From: Clostridium acidisoli DSM 12555
Lineage (GTDB): Bacteria > Bacillota > Clostridia > Clostridiales > Clostridiaceae
DNA length: 64,000 nucleotides
Direction: 5' to 3'
NCBI RefSeq assembly: GCF_900176305.1
Contig: NZ_FWXH01000015.1
Span: 1-64,000 of the forward strand
In this document: positions 18,928 to 28,174 of the stretch, piece by piece
How positions within the stretch are numbered: the first letter of the stretch is position 1
How the letters are laid out: the number at the start of each line of letters is the position of its first letter
Translations under genes and position numbers: made by a program
The notes under the pieces: model-generated
What the model saw: only the letters and a program-made list of their open reading frames with translations
Told to the model about the DNA's origin: nothing
Database searches by the model: none

Positions 18928-20385
18928 TTATAGCATCTTTAATGCCTCCTTTATTCCTAATGTTTCAATATTAACTAAATTTTTAATTACAGCATCTGTT
19001 AACCCATTGATTTTATTTAGATTCATTTTCCAAATTTCTTCGCAGCCAAGTATCTCCCTAACTAAATTTCTTATAGCATCTTCACTACCATCACAATTTT
19101 GCCATAACTTTCTATAAAATTCTAAGACATACTGATCATCTGAAAGCTTTATTTGTTCATCTCCCCTTTTACCTTTATAAAATTGTATTAAAGCAGCAAA
19201 TGAAAATACTAACTTTTTAGGCAACTTTCCTTTGATTTCTATATATTTTAATAACGATGGCAAGTCTCTAGTTTGAAATTTTGCCATCGAGTTTAATGCA
19301 ATGCTCATTAAATGATGATGTATAAATGGATTTCTAAATCTTTCAATTACTGCATCTGCAAAATATACTAACTCCTCCTGTGGAATATCTGGATTTTCTA
19401 ACGATGGAATAATTTCATCATATATAATACTTTTTATAAACTCACCTATAACTTCATGGTTCACAGCTTCCCCCACGGTGTTTAGTCCATATAAATATGC
19501 AACTGGAACTAAAGCAGAATGTGCTCCATTTAATATTCTTACCTTTCTTGTCCTATATGGAGTGACATCATTAACTAATTTAACGTTTAAACCAGCTTTT
19601 TCTGAAGGAAATTCATCTGCAAGCCAGCTTGGGCCCTCAATTACCCATAAATAAAATTGTTCACCTATAACTACCATTTTATCTTCATATCCAATTTCTT
19701 TTGTTATTTCCTCAATATTGTCATCTGGGTATCCCGGAACAATTCTATCTACGAGTGTATTACAAAATGTGTTTTCCTCTTCTATCCAACAGACAAATTC
19801 CTTTTCCAGCTTCCATAACTCAGCGTATTTTTTAATTATATCTTTAAGTTTTTCTCCATTTCTATCAATAAGTTCACATGGAATAATTACGAGACCTTTA
19901 TTTTCTTGTCCTTTAAAAAATTTAAATCTTTCATATAACAAAGCCGCAAGCTTTCCAGGATAGCTCTTTGGACATACATCACTGCATATATCGTTTTCAT
20001 CAAATATAATTCCTGCTTCTGTTGTATTTGAGGTCACAAACCTTAATTCAGGATTTTTAGCAACACTTAAATATTCATCATATTCTACATATGGATTTAT
20101 GCACTTACTTATACAATTAACTACTGAATGTTCTTTGATTGCTTTACCTTCTTTAATTCCTTGTAAACATACTGTAAATAAACCATCTTGCTCTTTTAAT
20201 TTAGGAAGTACTCTACCCGTTTCTCTCGGCTGAATTACAACTATTCCTGAATTGAAACCTGCTTCTTTATTCATTTTGTCTATCTGCCAATCCACAAACC
20301 CTCTTAAAAAGTTACCCTCTCCAAATTGCAAAATCCTCTCAGGATATTTTTTATATTCCTTATACGTTTCCTTATTCAATCTCAT
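18928..20385 (-). CDS. uxaB: Tagaturonate reductase (altronate oxidoreductase)
   Basis: A polyol dehydrogenase of the mannitol-dehydrogenase superfamily that reduces D-tagaturonate to D-altronate with NADH in galacturonate breakdown. The 485-aa sequence shows [18 protein letters not shown] for nucleotide binding, VTSNTTEAG, the substrate/catalytic region around [19 protein letters not shown] with the catalytic Lys-Asn-Gly-His style motif, and [17 protein letters not shown]. An AGGAGG site lies seven bases before the ATG. The other galacturonate genes are not in the window. Its closeness to rhamnose genes suggests coordinated use of rhamnogalacturonan, where both sugars occur. Confidence 0.9.
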   Translation of the reverse strand: MRLNKETYKEYKKYPERILQFGEGNFLRGFVDWQIDKMNKEAGFNSGIVVIQPRETGRVLPKLKEQDGLFTVCLQGIKEGKAIKEHSVVNCISKCINPYVEYDEYLSVAKNPELRFVTSNTTEAGIIFDENDICSDVCPKSYPGKLAALLYERFKFFKGQENKGLVIIPCELIDRNGEKLKDIIKKYAELWKLEKEFVCWIEEENTFCNTLVDRIVPGYPDDNIEEITKEIGYEDKMVVIGEQFYLWVIEGPSWLADEFPSEKAGLNVKLVNDVTPYRTRKVRILNGAHSALVPVAYLYGLNTVGEAVNHEVIGEFIKSIIYDEIIPSLENPDIPQEELVYFADAVIERFRNPFIHHHLMSIALNSMAKFQTRDLPSLLKYIEIKGKLPKKLVFSFAALIQFYKGKRGDEQIKLSDDQYVLEFYRKLWQNCDGSEDAIRNLVREILGCEEIWKMNLNKINGLTDAVIKNLVNIETLGIKEALKML

Positions 20386-20418
20386 GAATATTCCTCCTAA
20401 TTTGTGTTTTTATTTTAA

Positions 20419-20432
20419 TGCACACGTTAACA
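20419..20432. promoter_or_regulatory. LacI-type operator, proximal to uxaB
   Basis: TGCACACGTTAACA has the central CG and near-palindromic half-sites of LacI-family operators. It lies 34 bp upstream of the uxaB start and pairs with a nearly identical site at 20488, 69 bp away centre to centre. Confidence 0.55.
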
Positions 20433-20487
20433 ATTTATAATTATGTTTATATTATAACTACTATAAAACAAAAGTTCAATAGAGATT

Positions 20488-20501
20488 TGCAAACGTTAAC
20501 A
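20488..20501. promoter_or_regulatory. LacI-type operator, distal to uxaB
   Basis: TGCAAACGTTAACA differs at one position from the proximal site. Two sites about 69 bp apart would allow looping repression or control by a KdgR/UxaR-like LacI protein. No such regulator gene is in the window. The motif also resembles a catabolite-responsive element, so CcpA is an alternative. Confidence 0.55.
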
Positions 20502-20542
20502 ATTTTTATGAATATATTTTTATTTTATAGTTATATATCTAT

Positions 20543-20707
20543 CTAATGATTTTTTCTATTTTTAAAAAATTCCAACATATATAAAAGCATATTAACAGCT
20601 AAAAAAGCAAACAAAATAAATGCATATAACCATCCGCTTACCACTAATATATCAGGAATTAAGCCCGCTTCATATAATAATTTTTTAATTTTCTCTAAGC
20701 TAACCAT
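20543..20707 (-). CDS. Small membrane protein of the germination operon
   Basis: A 54-aa gene whose ATG overlaps the end of the germinant permease gene by 8 bp, which points to translational coupling. The product begins MVSLEKIKKLLYEAG, has one hydrophobic helix (about residues 20-45, WLYAFILFAFLAVNMLLYM) and a basic tail KNRKNH. Small fourth genes (D-type subunits) are known in several gerA-type operons and this may be one. I cannot identify a homologue with certainty. It is real on positional grounds: overlapping start, same strand, no competing frame. Confidence 0.6.
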   Translation of the reverse strand: MVSLEKIKKLLYEAGLIPDILVVSGWLYAFILFAFLAVNMLLYMLEFFKNRKNH

Positions 20708-21830
20708 TTTTACCATCCTTACACATAATATAATTCCGGTTCATTTTCTCTCTTGCATTTTTAACATATGCTATGCATAACAGCAGAATTGGATTAATAT
20801 CTTGTAGCACCATATTAATATATAACGGATGTATATTTTGCCCTAACCACAAATTAAATTGATAGCTTGGTATACATGAGTAAGAAATCCACAAAACACT
20901 TATGTTCAAAATAAAAATTACAAGCTTATTATCTTTTACTTTAAATAATGTACTAAACACCAATACTCCACCATATAAGAATATAATGATTTTATATAGA
21001 CCACCTATAAAAATAATTGTCGTAGCAATTGCATCTAAATTACTTAAAACATTAGCTATATTAATTAACTTAACAATAGTTAAAAAAGGTACAGTAACAT
21101 GGGCTAAATACTCCGGACCTAACACAGAAATAGTTATTATTGATGTAGCACTTGTAAGTATTCCAAATACGGCCACAGCTATCAAAGAAGTTTTACGAAC
21201 ATCTTTTTGTGAATTTACATTATTCCAATACATAAGAAAAACTAGCTCCTCTCCATATGGAAAGTTTAGTATTCTAGGATAACCTGCATAAAATACAGGT
21301 TTTATACCGTCTTCTAAGATTGGAAATAATTCTTTTAAATCTACTCTTCCATTAATAATGGTTAATATATATGTTCCAATAAAAAACAATAAAAATATTG
21401 GTAACAATAATTCACTTGATCTTCCAATCACCTCTAATCCCATTATATTGATGTATATTATTAATATAATGGAAAGAACTAAAATAAAAAATGTTGGAGT
21501 TCTGGGCAAATATGACATTCCTATAACATTACCAAATTCATTTAATATAATACTGCTCTTATAAATGAATAGCAGTCCATATATTATTACCAATGGTGTT
21601 CCTATCCACTTTCCTAATAATTTTATAATTATTTCAACAAAGTTATTTTCAGGAAATAATTTTTGAAGTTCCGTATATATTAATATCAATAAAGCTCCAC
21701 CAACGGTAGCTAATATAATAGAAATCCAAGCATTTTGCTTTGCTTCTATTCCTAAAACAAAAAGAGAAGAACTTCCAAATTGAAATAACAATAGTAGACA
21801 AAACAATTGATGTTTGCTTATCTTCACCAT
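20700..21830 (-). CDS. gerKB: Spore germinant receptor subunit B (permease-like)
   Basis: A 376-aa GerAB-family protein, an APC-superfamily-like membrane subunit that binds germinants in the inner spore membrane. About ten hydrophobic helices are visible, with the family start KISKHQLFCLLLLFQFGSS and the FPYGEELVFLMYW region in the middle (about residue 200). It follows the C-subunit gene by 20 bp. The GerK name is by analogy to clostridial A-C-B operons; the paralogue group cannot be fixed from sequence alone. Expression in the developing forespore is expected. Confidence 0.9.
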   Translation of the reverse strand: MVKISKHQLFCLLLLFQFGSSSLFVLGIEAKQNAWISIILATVGGALLILIYTELQKLFPENNFVEIIIKLLGKWIGTPLVIIYGLLFIYKSSIILNEFGNVIGMSYLPRTPTFFILVLSIILIIYINIMGLEVIGRSSELLLPIFLLFFIGTYILTIINGRVDLKELFPILEDGIKPVFYAGYPRILNFPYGEELVFLMYWNNVNSQKDVRKTSLIAVAVFGILTSATSIITISVLGPEYLAHVTVPFLTIVKLINIANVLSNLDAIATTIIFIGGLYKIIIFLYGGVLVFSTLFKVKDNKLVIFILNISVLWISYSCIPSYQFNLWLGQNIHPLYINMVLQDINPILLLCIAYVKNAREKMNRNYIMCKDGKNG

Positions 21831-21850
21831 ATAAGATACCTTACTTTCTT

Positions 21851-23020
21851 TTATTCTTTTGTATTGAAGGGCTTTAATATTTCACCTGTTTTTTTATATG
21901 TAGCTTTAACATTTATGTTGTACTCAGCATGAATAAATACATCATTCCAACTATCCTTTACTTTTTCCCATTGTTTAGGGTTACTTCTATACAAAACATT
22001 TCCAAAGCCAAAAATATCACACTTAAAATCTTCTTTTGCCTTCTTTATAGCCATTTTTATTTCTTGTTTAATTTCCTCCTCTTGTTCTTTTTCAATTTTC
22101 TCCTGTATTGCAGGATCTGTAACATCTGTAGTATCTTGTACCTCTCCTATATTTCCTTCTTCAACAACATTAATATTAAATATATAATTTCCATTTAACA
22201 TTTCGGATTTAATGTTACTACCGGCTCTTTTTATTTCTACAGCAATTAACTTGCTCTTATTAGTAATTCCAGGTACATTTATAACGCCACTTTTAACTTG
22301 ATTTGTTATCCAATTATATCCTCTTGTCTCCTTATCATTTAAATATCCAACAAATTTATCTTTTTTAAACGCTGCAGCACCACTTAAACTAATTTCTCTG
22401 CTATCCTCACCATTAGGATTTTTAAAATCATTTATTACTTCAGCTGCACCAGCAATTGGATTAGTGCCTTTGCCTAGCATTTTCTTATAAAAATCTATTA
22501 GCCCCGTTGCCTGGACTTCTGAAGTAGCCCACTCCTTACTAATAATATCTCTTAAATATAATCCTTGAATTGCTTCTATTCCATGTTTTACAGATAAAGT
22601 TTCATTTATGTCTTTATCCTTGGCAACTATAAGCCAAACCAAAGGTCGTGTTTCGTAATCTCTTACAAAAGCATCTAAAATTGGTGCAATGCCATCTCTA
22701 GCTAAATTTTCACTAATTATAATAACCTTATCATGGGAGAAAAAAATTTTTCTATCAAACTTTTTTGAACAATTTCTTATTGCATCATAAATTGTAGCCC
22801 CTTTCACTGATACATATTCAGTAGTTGATGAAACCTGCGACTCACCTTTTTTTAAATTTGAAGTCTTTATTGCTTCACAGGTAAGAATAATTTGATTTGT
22901 ATTTAAATCCTTATCCACTGCAACTCCAACGATAATACCAATTTCATTTAACTCTTTTCTGTCCCAACATCCTGATAAAAATACAACGCACAGAACTAAA
23001 ACAAATATTTTTTTTTTCAT
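21851..23020 (-). CDS. gerKC: Spore germinant receptor subunit C (lipoprotein)
   Basis: A 389-aa GerAC-family lipoprotein: signal peptide with lipobox VVFLSGCWDRKELNE, then the conserved IGIIVGVAVDKD strand and a C-terminal domain that contains a Glu/Lys-rich segment (EKIEKEQEEEIKQEIK, about residues 315-330). The ATG at 23020 is preferred to a TTG at 23029: GGAGG lies nine bases upstream of it, and the ATG overlaps the A-subunit stop as ATGA. It would be anchored in the outer leaflet of the inner spore membrane with subunits A and B. Confidence 0.92.
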   Translation of the reverse strand: MKKKIFVLVLCVVFLSGCWDRKELNEIGIIVGVAVDKDLNTNQIILTCEAIKTSNLKKGESQVSSTTEYVSVKGATIYDAIRNCSKKFDRKIFFSHDKVIIISENLARDGIAPILDAFVRDYETRPLVWLIVAKDKDINETLSVKHGIEAIQGLYLRDIISKEWATSEVQATGLIDFYKKMLGKGTNPIAGAAEVINDFKNPNGEDSREISLSGAAAFKKDKFVGYLNDKETRGYNWITNQVKSGVINVPGITNKSKLIAVEIKRAGSNIKSEMLNGNYIFNINVVEEGNIGEVQDTTDVTDPAIQEKIEKEQEEEIKQEIKMAIKKAKEDFKCDIFGFGNVLYRSNPKQWEKVKDSWNDVFIHAEYNINVKATYKKTGEILKPFNTKE

Positions 23021-24564
23021 TTGTTCCAACCTCCATTTTTTTCATCAGGTTTGTTAGGCTTATTAGGTTTTAAAGTTGAAACTTTTTGTTTTTTTAAATT
23101 TTTCCAAGTAATTGATTTAGGTCTTAATTTCATAAGCCACAGTGGAGCTCTTATAAATGAATCTTTCAACCCTTCCAAATTCATTGGTGCAATAGGCGAA
23201 AAATACGGACTACCAAATGATCTTAAGGAACATAAGTGTACAATCATAAAAATAATTCCTAAAATAATTCCGTATAATCCTGCAATACTACTTAAAACAA
23301 TAAGTATGTATCTGAAACAAGTTGTGGAATCAAATATAGATGGAATTATAAAACTACATATAGAAGATAATGCACTTATGATTATCATTGGAGCACCTAT
23401 AATTCCTGCCTGAACTACTGCCTCTCCAATAACTAATGTTCCAATAATACTTACAGTTTGCCCTAATGAACGAGGCATTCTTACACCAGATTCTCTAATT
23501 AGCTGAAAAAATATTTCCATAATTATTACTTCTACAACTGCTGGGAAAGGCGTTTGTTCTCTTGCCGATGCTGCAGTCAAAATTAATACTGTTGGAATCA
23601 TTTCCTGATGGAAAGTTTCAATAGCAATATAAACAGCAGGTAGAGTTAAATTTGTTATAAATGCGAGTAACCTTATTAGCCTTATTAATGATGACAAAAA
23701 TGGCCTTGAATAATAATCTTCGTTAACCTGAAAATTTTCAATAAACAAATGTGGTACTGTAAGTACAAAAGGTGTTCCGTCACATAATATTGCAATTCTT
23801 CCCTCTAATATTTTAGCAGCAACTTTATCTGGTCTTTCACTATTTCCAACTGTTGCAAATAACGAGAAGGAATTATCTTCAATAAATTGCTCAACATACC
23901 CTGACTCTAATATAGCATCTGTATCAATTCTTGATAATCGCTGCCTAACCTCATCCACCACTTTCATATCCGCAACGTCATCAATATAGGCAATATTAAT
24001 TTTTGTATTTGTTCGCTTTCCAATGGCAAATGGTTCAAATACTAGATTGGGACTTTCTATTATTCTCCTAATCATTGCCGTATTTACTCTAAGTGTTTCT
24101 GTAAACCCTTCTCGAGAACCTCTGACTGCTGCTTCAGTATTAGGCTCCTCTATATTCCTTTGAGCCCATTTTCTTATATCCATAATAATTACAAAACAAC
24201 AGCTATCTATAAATAAAGCTACTTTACCTGATAGAATTTCATTAAGTACCTTATTAAAATCTTTTTCTACAGTTGAATTCATGGTGCTAAAAACACTATC
24301 TACTAAACTCCTCTCTATATTGTTTACCATTGTTATATTTTCATGTATCAAAGTCCTTATTATGTTAAAATCAAGCACTTCTTTATCAACTAGTCCTTCT
24401 ACAAAACATGCAAAAGCCCTTATACCTATATGTTCAGAAATTTTAAATTCTCTAAAAACAATGTCATCACTTTTACCAATTATCTTTTTCAAATTGTTTA
24501 AATTTATATCAATATCTGCATAAATGGTAGATTCCTTATTTTTATTATTTGTTTTTTTATCCAT
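23017..24564 (-). CDS. gerKA: Spore germinant receptor subunit A
   Basis: A 515-aa GerAA-family protein with a large N-terminal soluble domain (about 1-280), a membrane domain of five or so helices (about 285-460) and a basic C-terminal tail. Family marks are VRGSREGFTETLRVNTAMIRRRI-like sequence (here VRGSREGFTETLRVNT), DGTPFVLTVPHLF and PFPAVVEVIIMEIFFQLIRE. The ATG at 24564 follows GAGGTT; the ATG at 24579 overlaps that site. A GTATA-N16-CATGAAA arrangement about 40 bp upstream weakly resembles a sigma-G promoter. Confidence 0.93.
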   Translation of the reverse strand: MDKKTNNKNKESTIYADIDINLNNLKKIIGKSDDIVFREFKISEHIGIRAFACFVEGLVDKEVLDFNIIRTLIHENITMVNNIERSLVDSVFSTMNSTVEKDFNKVLNEILSGKVALFIDSCCFVIIMDIRKWAQRNIEEPNTEAAVRGSREGFTETLRVNTAMIRRIIESPNLVFEPFAIGKRTNTKINIAYIDDVADMKVVDEVRQRLSRIDTDAILESGYVEQFIEDNSFSLFATVGNSERPDKVAAKILEGRIAILCDGTPFVLTVPHLFIENFQVNEDYYSRPFLSSLIRLIRLLAFITNLTLPAVYIAIETFHQEMIPTVLILTAASAREQTPFPAVVEVIIMEIFFQLIRESGVRMPRSLGQTVSIIGTLVIGEAVVQAGIIGAPMIIISALSSICSFIIPSIFDSTTCFRYILIVLSSIAGLYGIILGIIFMIVHLCSLRSFGSPYFSPIAPMNLEGLKDSFIRAPLWLMKLRPKSITWKNLKKQKVSTLKPNKPNKPDEKNGGWNK

Positions 24565-24665
24565 AAAGTTTAACCTCATTTATTTACTTTCATGCTTATT
24601 ATCTCCATGGTATACTTTTTTATTACTTTAATTTGTGCGTTGACTTATCTTAAATTAACGTATAA

Positions 24666-24716
24666 AAAAACATGAAGGAGTGCAGTTTATTGTTCCTGCA
24701 TTTCCTTCATGTTTTT
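24666..24716 (-). terminator. Terminator after larE
   Basis: A long stem (ACATGAAGGAGTGCAG against CTGCATTTCCTTCATGT) 41 bp downstream of the larE stop, followed on the minus strand by seven Ts. It should end the larE transcript and insulate the germination operon. Confidence 0.85.
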
Positions 24717-24756
24717 AGTTTTGTTATAATTTAAGTTATGAACTTTCTAAATATAA

Positions 24757-25563
24757 TTATTTACCTAACATTACCTCATTTAAACTTCCTACTCTATATC
24801 CCTGTAAATCTAATGTTACATATTTAAATCCAAATTCTTTAAATTTACTAGAAATATCGTCCATAGTTTTCTCGTTAGTTAATTTTATTCTATCATCTCT
24901 ATTTACTTCTATTCTTGCAAGGTCGCCATGACATCTAACTCTAACTGCCCGAAAGCCTATATGCATCATATATTTTTCAGCTTCTTCAATTTTTTCAAAA
25001 TCTTCTACTTTAAGTTCATTACCATATGGAATTCTTGTTAAAAGACAAGCATATGAAGGTTTATCCCAGGTTTTTAATCCCAATTGTTTTGATAAACTTC
25101 TTATTTTTTCTTTAGTTAACTTACATTCTAGCAGTGGACTTTTTATTTCTAACTCTTTAAGCGCCTTTAAGCCTGGTCTATAATCTCCAATATCATCAAG
25201 ATTTGTTCCATCTATAACATAATTATAACCTTGTTTTTCAGCTATATCACCTATCATATTAAATACTGCTTTTTTGCATAGATAACATCTATTTTCGGGG
25301 TTATTTTTAATTTCATCAATTATAGGAACCTGTATAATTTCATGTTCTATTCCAAGTTCTTCAGCTAATTGCTTTGCCTCAGCCACCTCCCATTTAGGAA
25401 TATATGGCGAAAGTACTGTTACTGCTTTCATGTTATCGCCAAGAGCTTCTTTTGCTGCTCTAAGCAAAAATGTACTGTCAACTCCCCCAGAAAAAGCCAA
25501 AACAACTCTCTCTAAATTTTTCAAATAATTTATTAAATCTATATACTTTTTATCGTTTATCAA
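24757..25563 (-). CDS. larE: ATP-dependent sacrificial sulfur transferase LarE
   Basis: LarE adenylates a carboxylated pyridinium mononucleotide and donates sulfur during synthesis of the nickel-pincer cofactor of lactate racemase. The PP-loop is SGGVDST near residue 29 and the family motif WDKPSYACLLTRIPYG holds a conserved Cys. An additional RCYLCKK pair gives three cysteines, the arrangement reported for Fe-S-cluster LarE enzymes that do not sacrifice a residue; this last point is inference. A TTG at 25563 is the likely start, with AGGAGA seven bases upstream. No larA, larB or larC is in the window. Confidence 0.9.
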   Translation of the reverse strand: MINDKKYIDLINYLKNLERVVLAFSGGVDSTFLLRAAKEALGDNMKAVTVLSPYIPKWEVAEAKQLAEELGIEHEIIQVPIIDEIKNNPENRCYLCKKAVFNMIGDIAEKQGYNYVIDGTNLDDIGDYRPGLKALKELEIKSPLLECKLTKEKIRSLSKQLGLKTWDKPSYACLLTRIPYGNELKVEDFEKIEEAEKYMMHIGFRAVRVRCHGDLARIEVNRDDRIKLTNEKTMDDISSKFKEFGFKYVTLDLQGYRVGSLNEVMLGK

Positions 25564-25611
25564 TTTAATTTCTCCTATATCTTCTCTTATAAATAATATC
25601 ACTAATACTTT

Positions 25612-26751
25612 CTATTCAAGTGCTGCTTTAACATTTTCTAACTCCCTACGAATGGAAATACCTTGTGGGCAATGTGTTTCACATCTACCGCATTTTACAC
25701 AGTTTGATGCTTTTTGCTCTGTAGACAGCATATTATAAAAATCATCTTTTCCAAACATTGCGCTATTATTATAACTAGAAAAACATCGAGGAATATTTAC
25801 ACCTTGTGGACATGGCATACAGTAACCACAGGCTGTGCAGTTTACTTTGGTCTTTCCTTTAATAATATCTCTAGCTTCCTCAATTATTTTCACTTCATTT
25901 TCCGTAAGCGAATTTGCTGGTGATTCACTAGCAACCCTTATGTTTTCTGTAACTTGCTCCATAGCATTCATACCACTCAAAATAACTGTTACTTCTGGAT
26001 GATTCCATACCCATTTTAATGCCCATTCTGCTGGTGTTCTTTTTACATCGCCTTTATTTAAAGCTGCTCTAGCTTCATCTGGAAGATTATTTGCAAGTTT
26101 TCCACCTCTAAGTGGCTCCATAATTGTAACCCCTAGTCCTCTATCTGCCGCATACTTTAAGCCCTCTGTTCCAGCCTGAAATTCTTCATCTAAATAATTA
26201 TATTGTATTTGGCAAAATGACCAATCATAATAATCTACTATTTCTTTAAAAAGATCTAGCTTATCATGAAATGAAAATCCTGCATGTTTTATCCTTCCAT
26301 CTTTTATAGCAGAGTCTAAAAACTCATCAATGCCATTTTCCTTAAGTCTATCCCAATCTTTACGATTAAGGGAATGTACCAAATAAAAATCTATATGGTC
26401 TGTTTGAAGACGTTTTAATTGTTCATCTAAATATTTATCCATATCACTTCTTGTTTTTATTAACCAACTAGGAAGTTTTGTAGCTAATTTTACTTTTTCT
26501 CTATATCCGTCTTTTAATGCTTTTCCTACAAAGGGTTCACTTTCTCCACCTGAACCCATACCAGTTCCATGGTAAGGATAGGCAGTATCTATATAGGTTA
26601 CACCTTCATCAATTGCATTACGAATTAGTTTTGTAGCTTTCTCTTCATCAATTTTAGATGGGTCGCCCCCTGGAAGTAATGGAAGTCTCATACATCCAAA
26701 TCCCAAACTCGAAACAGTTTCATTTGTCTTACCAAAATTCCTGTATAACAT
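25612..26751 (-). CDS. Aldo/keto reductase with C-terminal 2x[4Fe-4S] domain
   Basis: A 379-aa oxidoreductase: N-terminal aldo/keto reductase barrel (about 1-275; GFGCMRLP, IDTAYPYHGTG with the catalytic Tyr, KLATKLP, YLVHSL) fused to a ferredoxin-like tail with CTACGYCMPCPQGVNIP and CVKCGRCETHCPQGI. This architecture is common in anaerobic clostridia and links NAD(P)H chemistry to an Fe-S electron path; the natural substrate is unknown. A GGAGGA site precedes the ATG. It sits 48 bp upstream of larE on the same strand and may be cotranscribed with it. Confidence 0.88.
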   Translation of the reverse strand: MLYRNFGKTNETVSSLGFGCMRLPLLPGGDPSKIDEEKATKLIRNAIDEGVTYIDTAYPYHGTGMGSGGESEPFVGKALKDGYREKVKLATKLPSWLIKTRSDMDKYLDEQLKRLQTDHIDFYLVHSLNRKDWDRLKENGIDEFLDSAIKDGRIKHAGFSFHDKLDLFKEIVDYYDWSFCQIQYNYLDEEFQAGTEGLKYAADRGLGVTIMEPLRGGKLANNLPDEARAALNKGDVKRTPAEWALKWVWNHPEVTVILSGMNAMEQVTENIRVASESPANSLTENEVKIIEEARDIIKGKTKVNCTACGYCMPCPQGVNIPRCFSSYNNSAMFGKDDFYNMLSTEQKASNCVKCGRCETHCPQGISIRRELENVKAALE

Positions 26752-26925
26752 TAAAATTCCTCCTCTAGATAAATAATAAAATTTTACTATTAATTATACT
26801 TATAGATATACATTTAAAATTTTACACCTTATAGTACACTCTAAGTCAATAGTAGAATTATTAAATTTCCGTAAAATGAAAAGTTAAATTCTTGTTTGCA
26901 ATATCTTTATATTCTGAATAAATTA

Positions 26926-26970
26926 AAAAATAGTAATAATAAATTACTGAAATTTATTATTACTATTTTT
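26926..26970 (-). terminator. Terminator of the MacAB-like operon
   Basis: Twenty-bp perfect arms (AAAAATAGTAATAATAAATT and its complement) with a 5-base loop, 14 bp beyond the permease stop. The stem is very AT-rich and flanked by A/T runs on both sides, so it could work in either direction. The remaining bases to 26751 are AT-rich and hold no other feature. Confidence 0.7.
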
Positions 26971-26983
26971 ATACTTATACATA

Positions 26984-28174
26984 TTATTCAAATCTTAATG
27001 CTTCTATTGGATTTAATTTTGATGCCTTATTTGCAGGATAAATTCCAAAAATTAATCCTACAAGTAGTGAGAACATAAAAGCAGCAATTACTATATTACT
27101 TGAAATTACAATAGATGTTGAGAAGAATGTTTTAGCAATATACGCTCCTAAATACCCGAAAAGCACTCCTAATAATCCACCAAGACCACTTACACTTGCT
27201 GCTTCAATCAAAAATTGTGCAAGTATAGTTCTCCTCTTAGCCCCAATTGCTTTTCTTGTACCTATTTCTTTTGTTCTTTCGATTACTGAAACAAGCATTA
27301 TGTTCATAATTCCAATTCCACCAACCAAAAGTGATATAGCTGCAACTCCACTTAACATATTACTCATACTTGTAGTAGTTGATGTAGCCGTTGTAAGTAA
27401 ACTTGTTTGACTAAGTACTCTGTAATAACTGTTGGTAGTTGTGCTAGTTGCCAAATTTCTAAGTCCATATTTTTTATTAAGGAACATTTTCAAATAGGAC
27501 ATAGCTGTGTCTATTTTTGCTTGACTTTCAGCTTCAACATAATAGGTACTTATACTAGCTGTCTTTAAAAGTCTCTGTGCTGTCGTTAACGGAAGTATTA
27601 TTTTATCATCACTACTACCAGTAGTTGATGTTCCTTCTGATGCAAGAACTCCTACTATTTTAAACTCAATCCCATTAACATACATATATTGTCCTACCAC
27701 ATTTGTATATCCAAAAATATTATTTGCAGTTTCCGTACCAATTACAAGTATATTGTATCTGTTTTCAACGTCTCTATCAGTTATAAATCTGCCTGAACTT
27801 ACTGTATAATTTTTTATTTTTGCATAATTTGCATTTGATGCTTCTATTGTTGTTGTGCTAGATTTACTGCCTGCCTTTACATTTACATTACTTGACGAAA
27901 TTTGCGGTGCAACTTCTTTAATGCCAGGTTTAGTCTTAAGCTCTGTAAGTTCTTGATTGCTGATAGTAGCAGTTTTGGTAAGACTAACTGTAATAAGATT
28001 TGTTCCTAAACTACTTATCTCTTCGCTAACAGTCTGTTTTGTCCCTTCACCCATTCCTACAAGAATAATTACTGAAGATATACCAATAATTATTCCAAGC
28101 ATTGTTAAAAACGAACGTACTTTATTGCTCCACACTGAATAAAGTGCTATTTTAAATAATTGCGTTACTCTCAT
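26984..28174 (-). CDS. MacB-like ABC transporter permease
   Basis: A 396-aa protein of the MacB/FtsX family: one N-terminal helix (about 20-42, VRSFLTMLGIIIGISSVIILVG), a large extracytoplasmic MacB-PCD domain (about 45-275), then three helices beginning at GVAAISLLVGGIGIMNIMLVSV and the ERTKEIGTRKAIGAKRRTI coupling loop. With the ATPase and adaptor genes upstream it forms a tripartite-type exporter of the YknXYZ/MacAB kind. Its ATG overlaps the ATPase stop. Substrate is unknown; peptides or toxic compounds are usual. Confidence 0.92.
   Translation of the reverse strand: MRVTQLFKIALYSVWSNKVRSFLTMLGIIIGISSVIILVGMGEGTKQTVSEEISSLGTNLITVSLTKTATISNQELTELKTKPGIKEVAPQISSSNVNVKAGSKSSTTTIEASNANYAKIKNYTVSSGRFITDRDVENRYNILVIGTETANNIFGYTNVVGQYMYVNGIEFKIVGVLASEGTSTTGSSDDKIILPLTTAQRLLKTASISTYYVEAESQAKIDTAMSYLKMFLNKKYGLRNLATSTTTNSYYRVLSQTSLLTTATSTTTSMSNMLSGVAAISLLVGGIGIMNIMLVSVIERTKEIGTRKAIGAKRRTILAQFLIEAASVSGLGGLLGVLFGYLGAYIAKTFFSTSIVISSNIVIAAFMFSLLVGLIFGIYPANKASKLNPIEALRFE

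Noticed and set aside
23017-24579. Longer starts for several genes (24579, 28887-29019, 11321, 12751, 41397, 51944)
   Set aside because: In each case the internal start has a well-placed Shine-Dalgarno that would otherwise lie inside the coding region.
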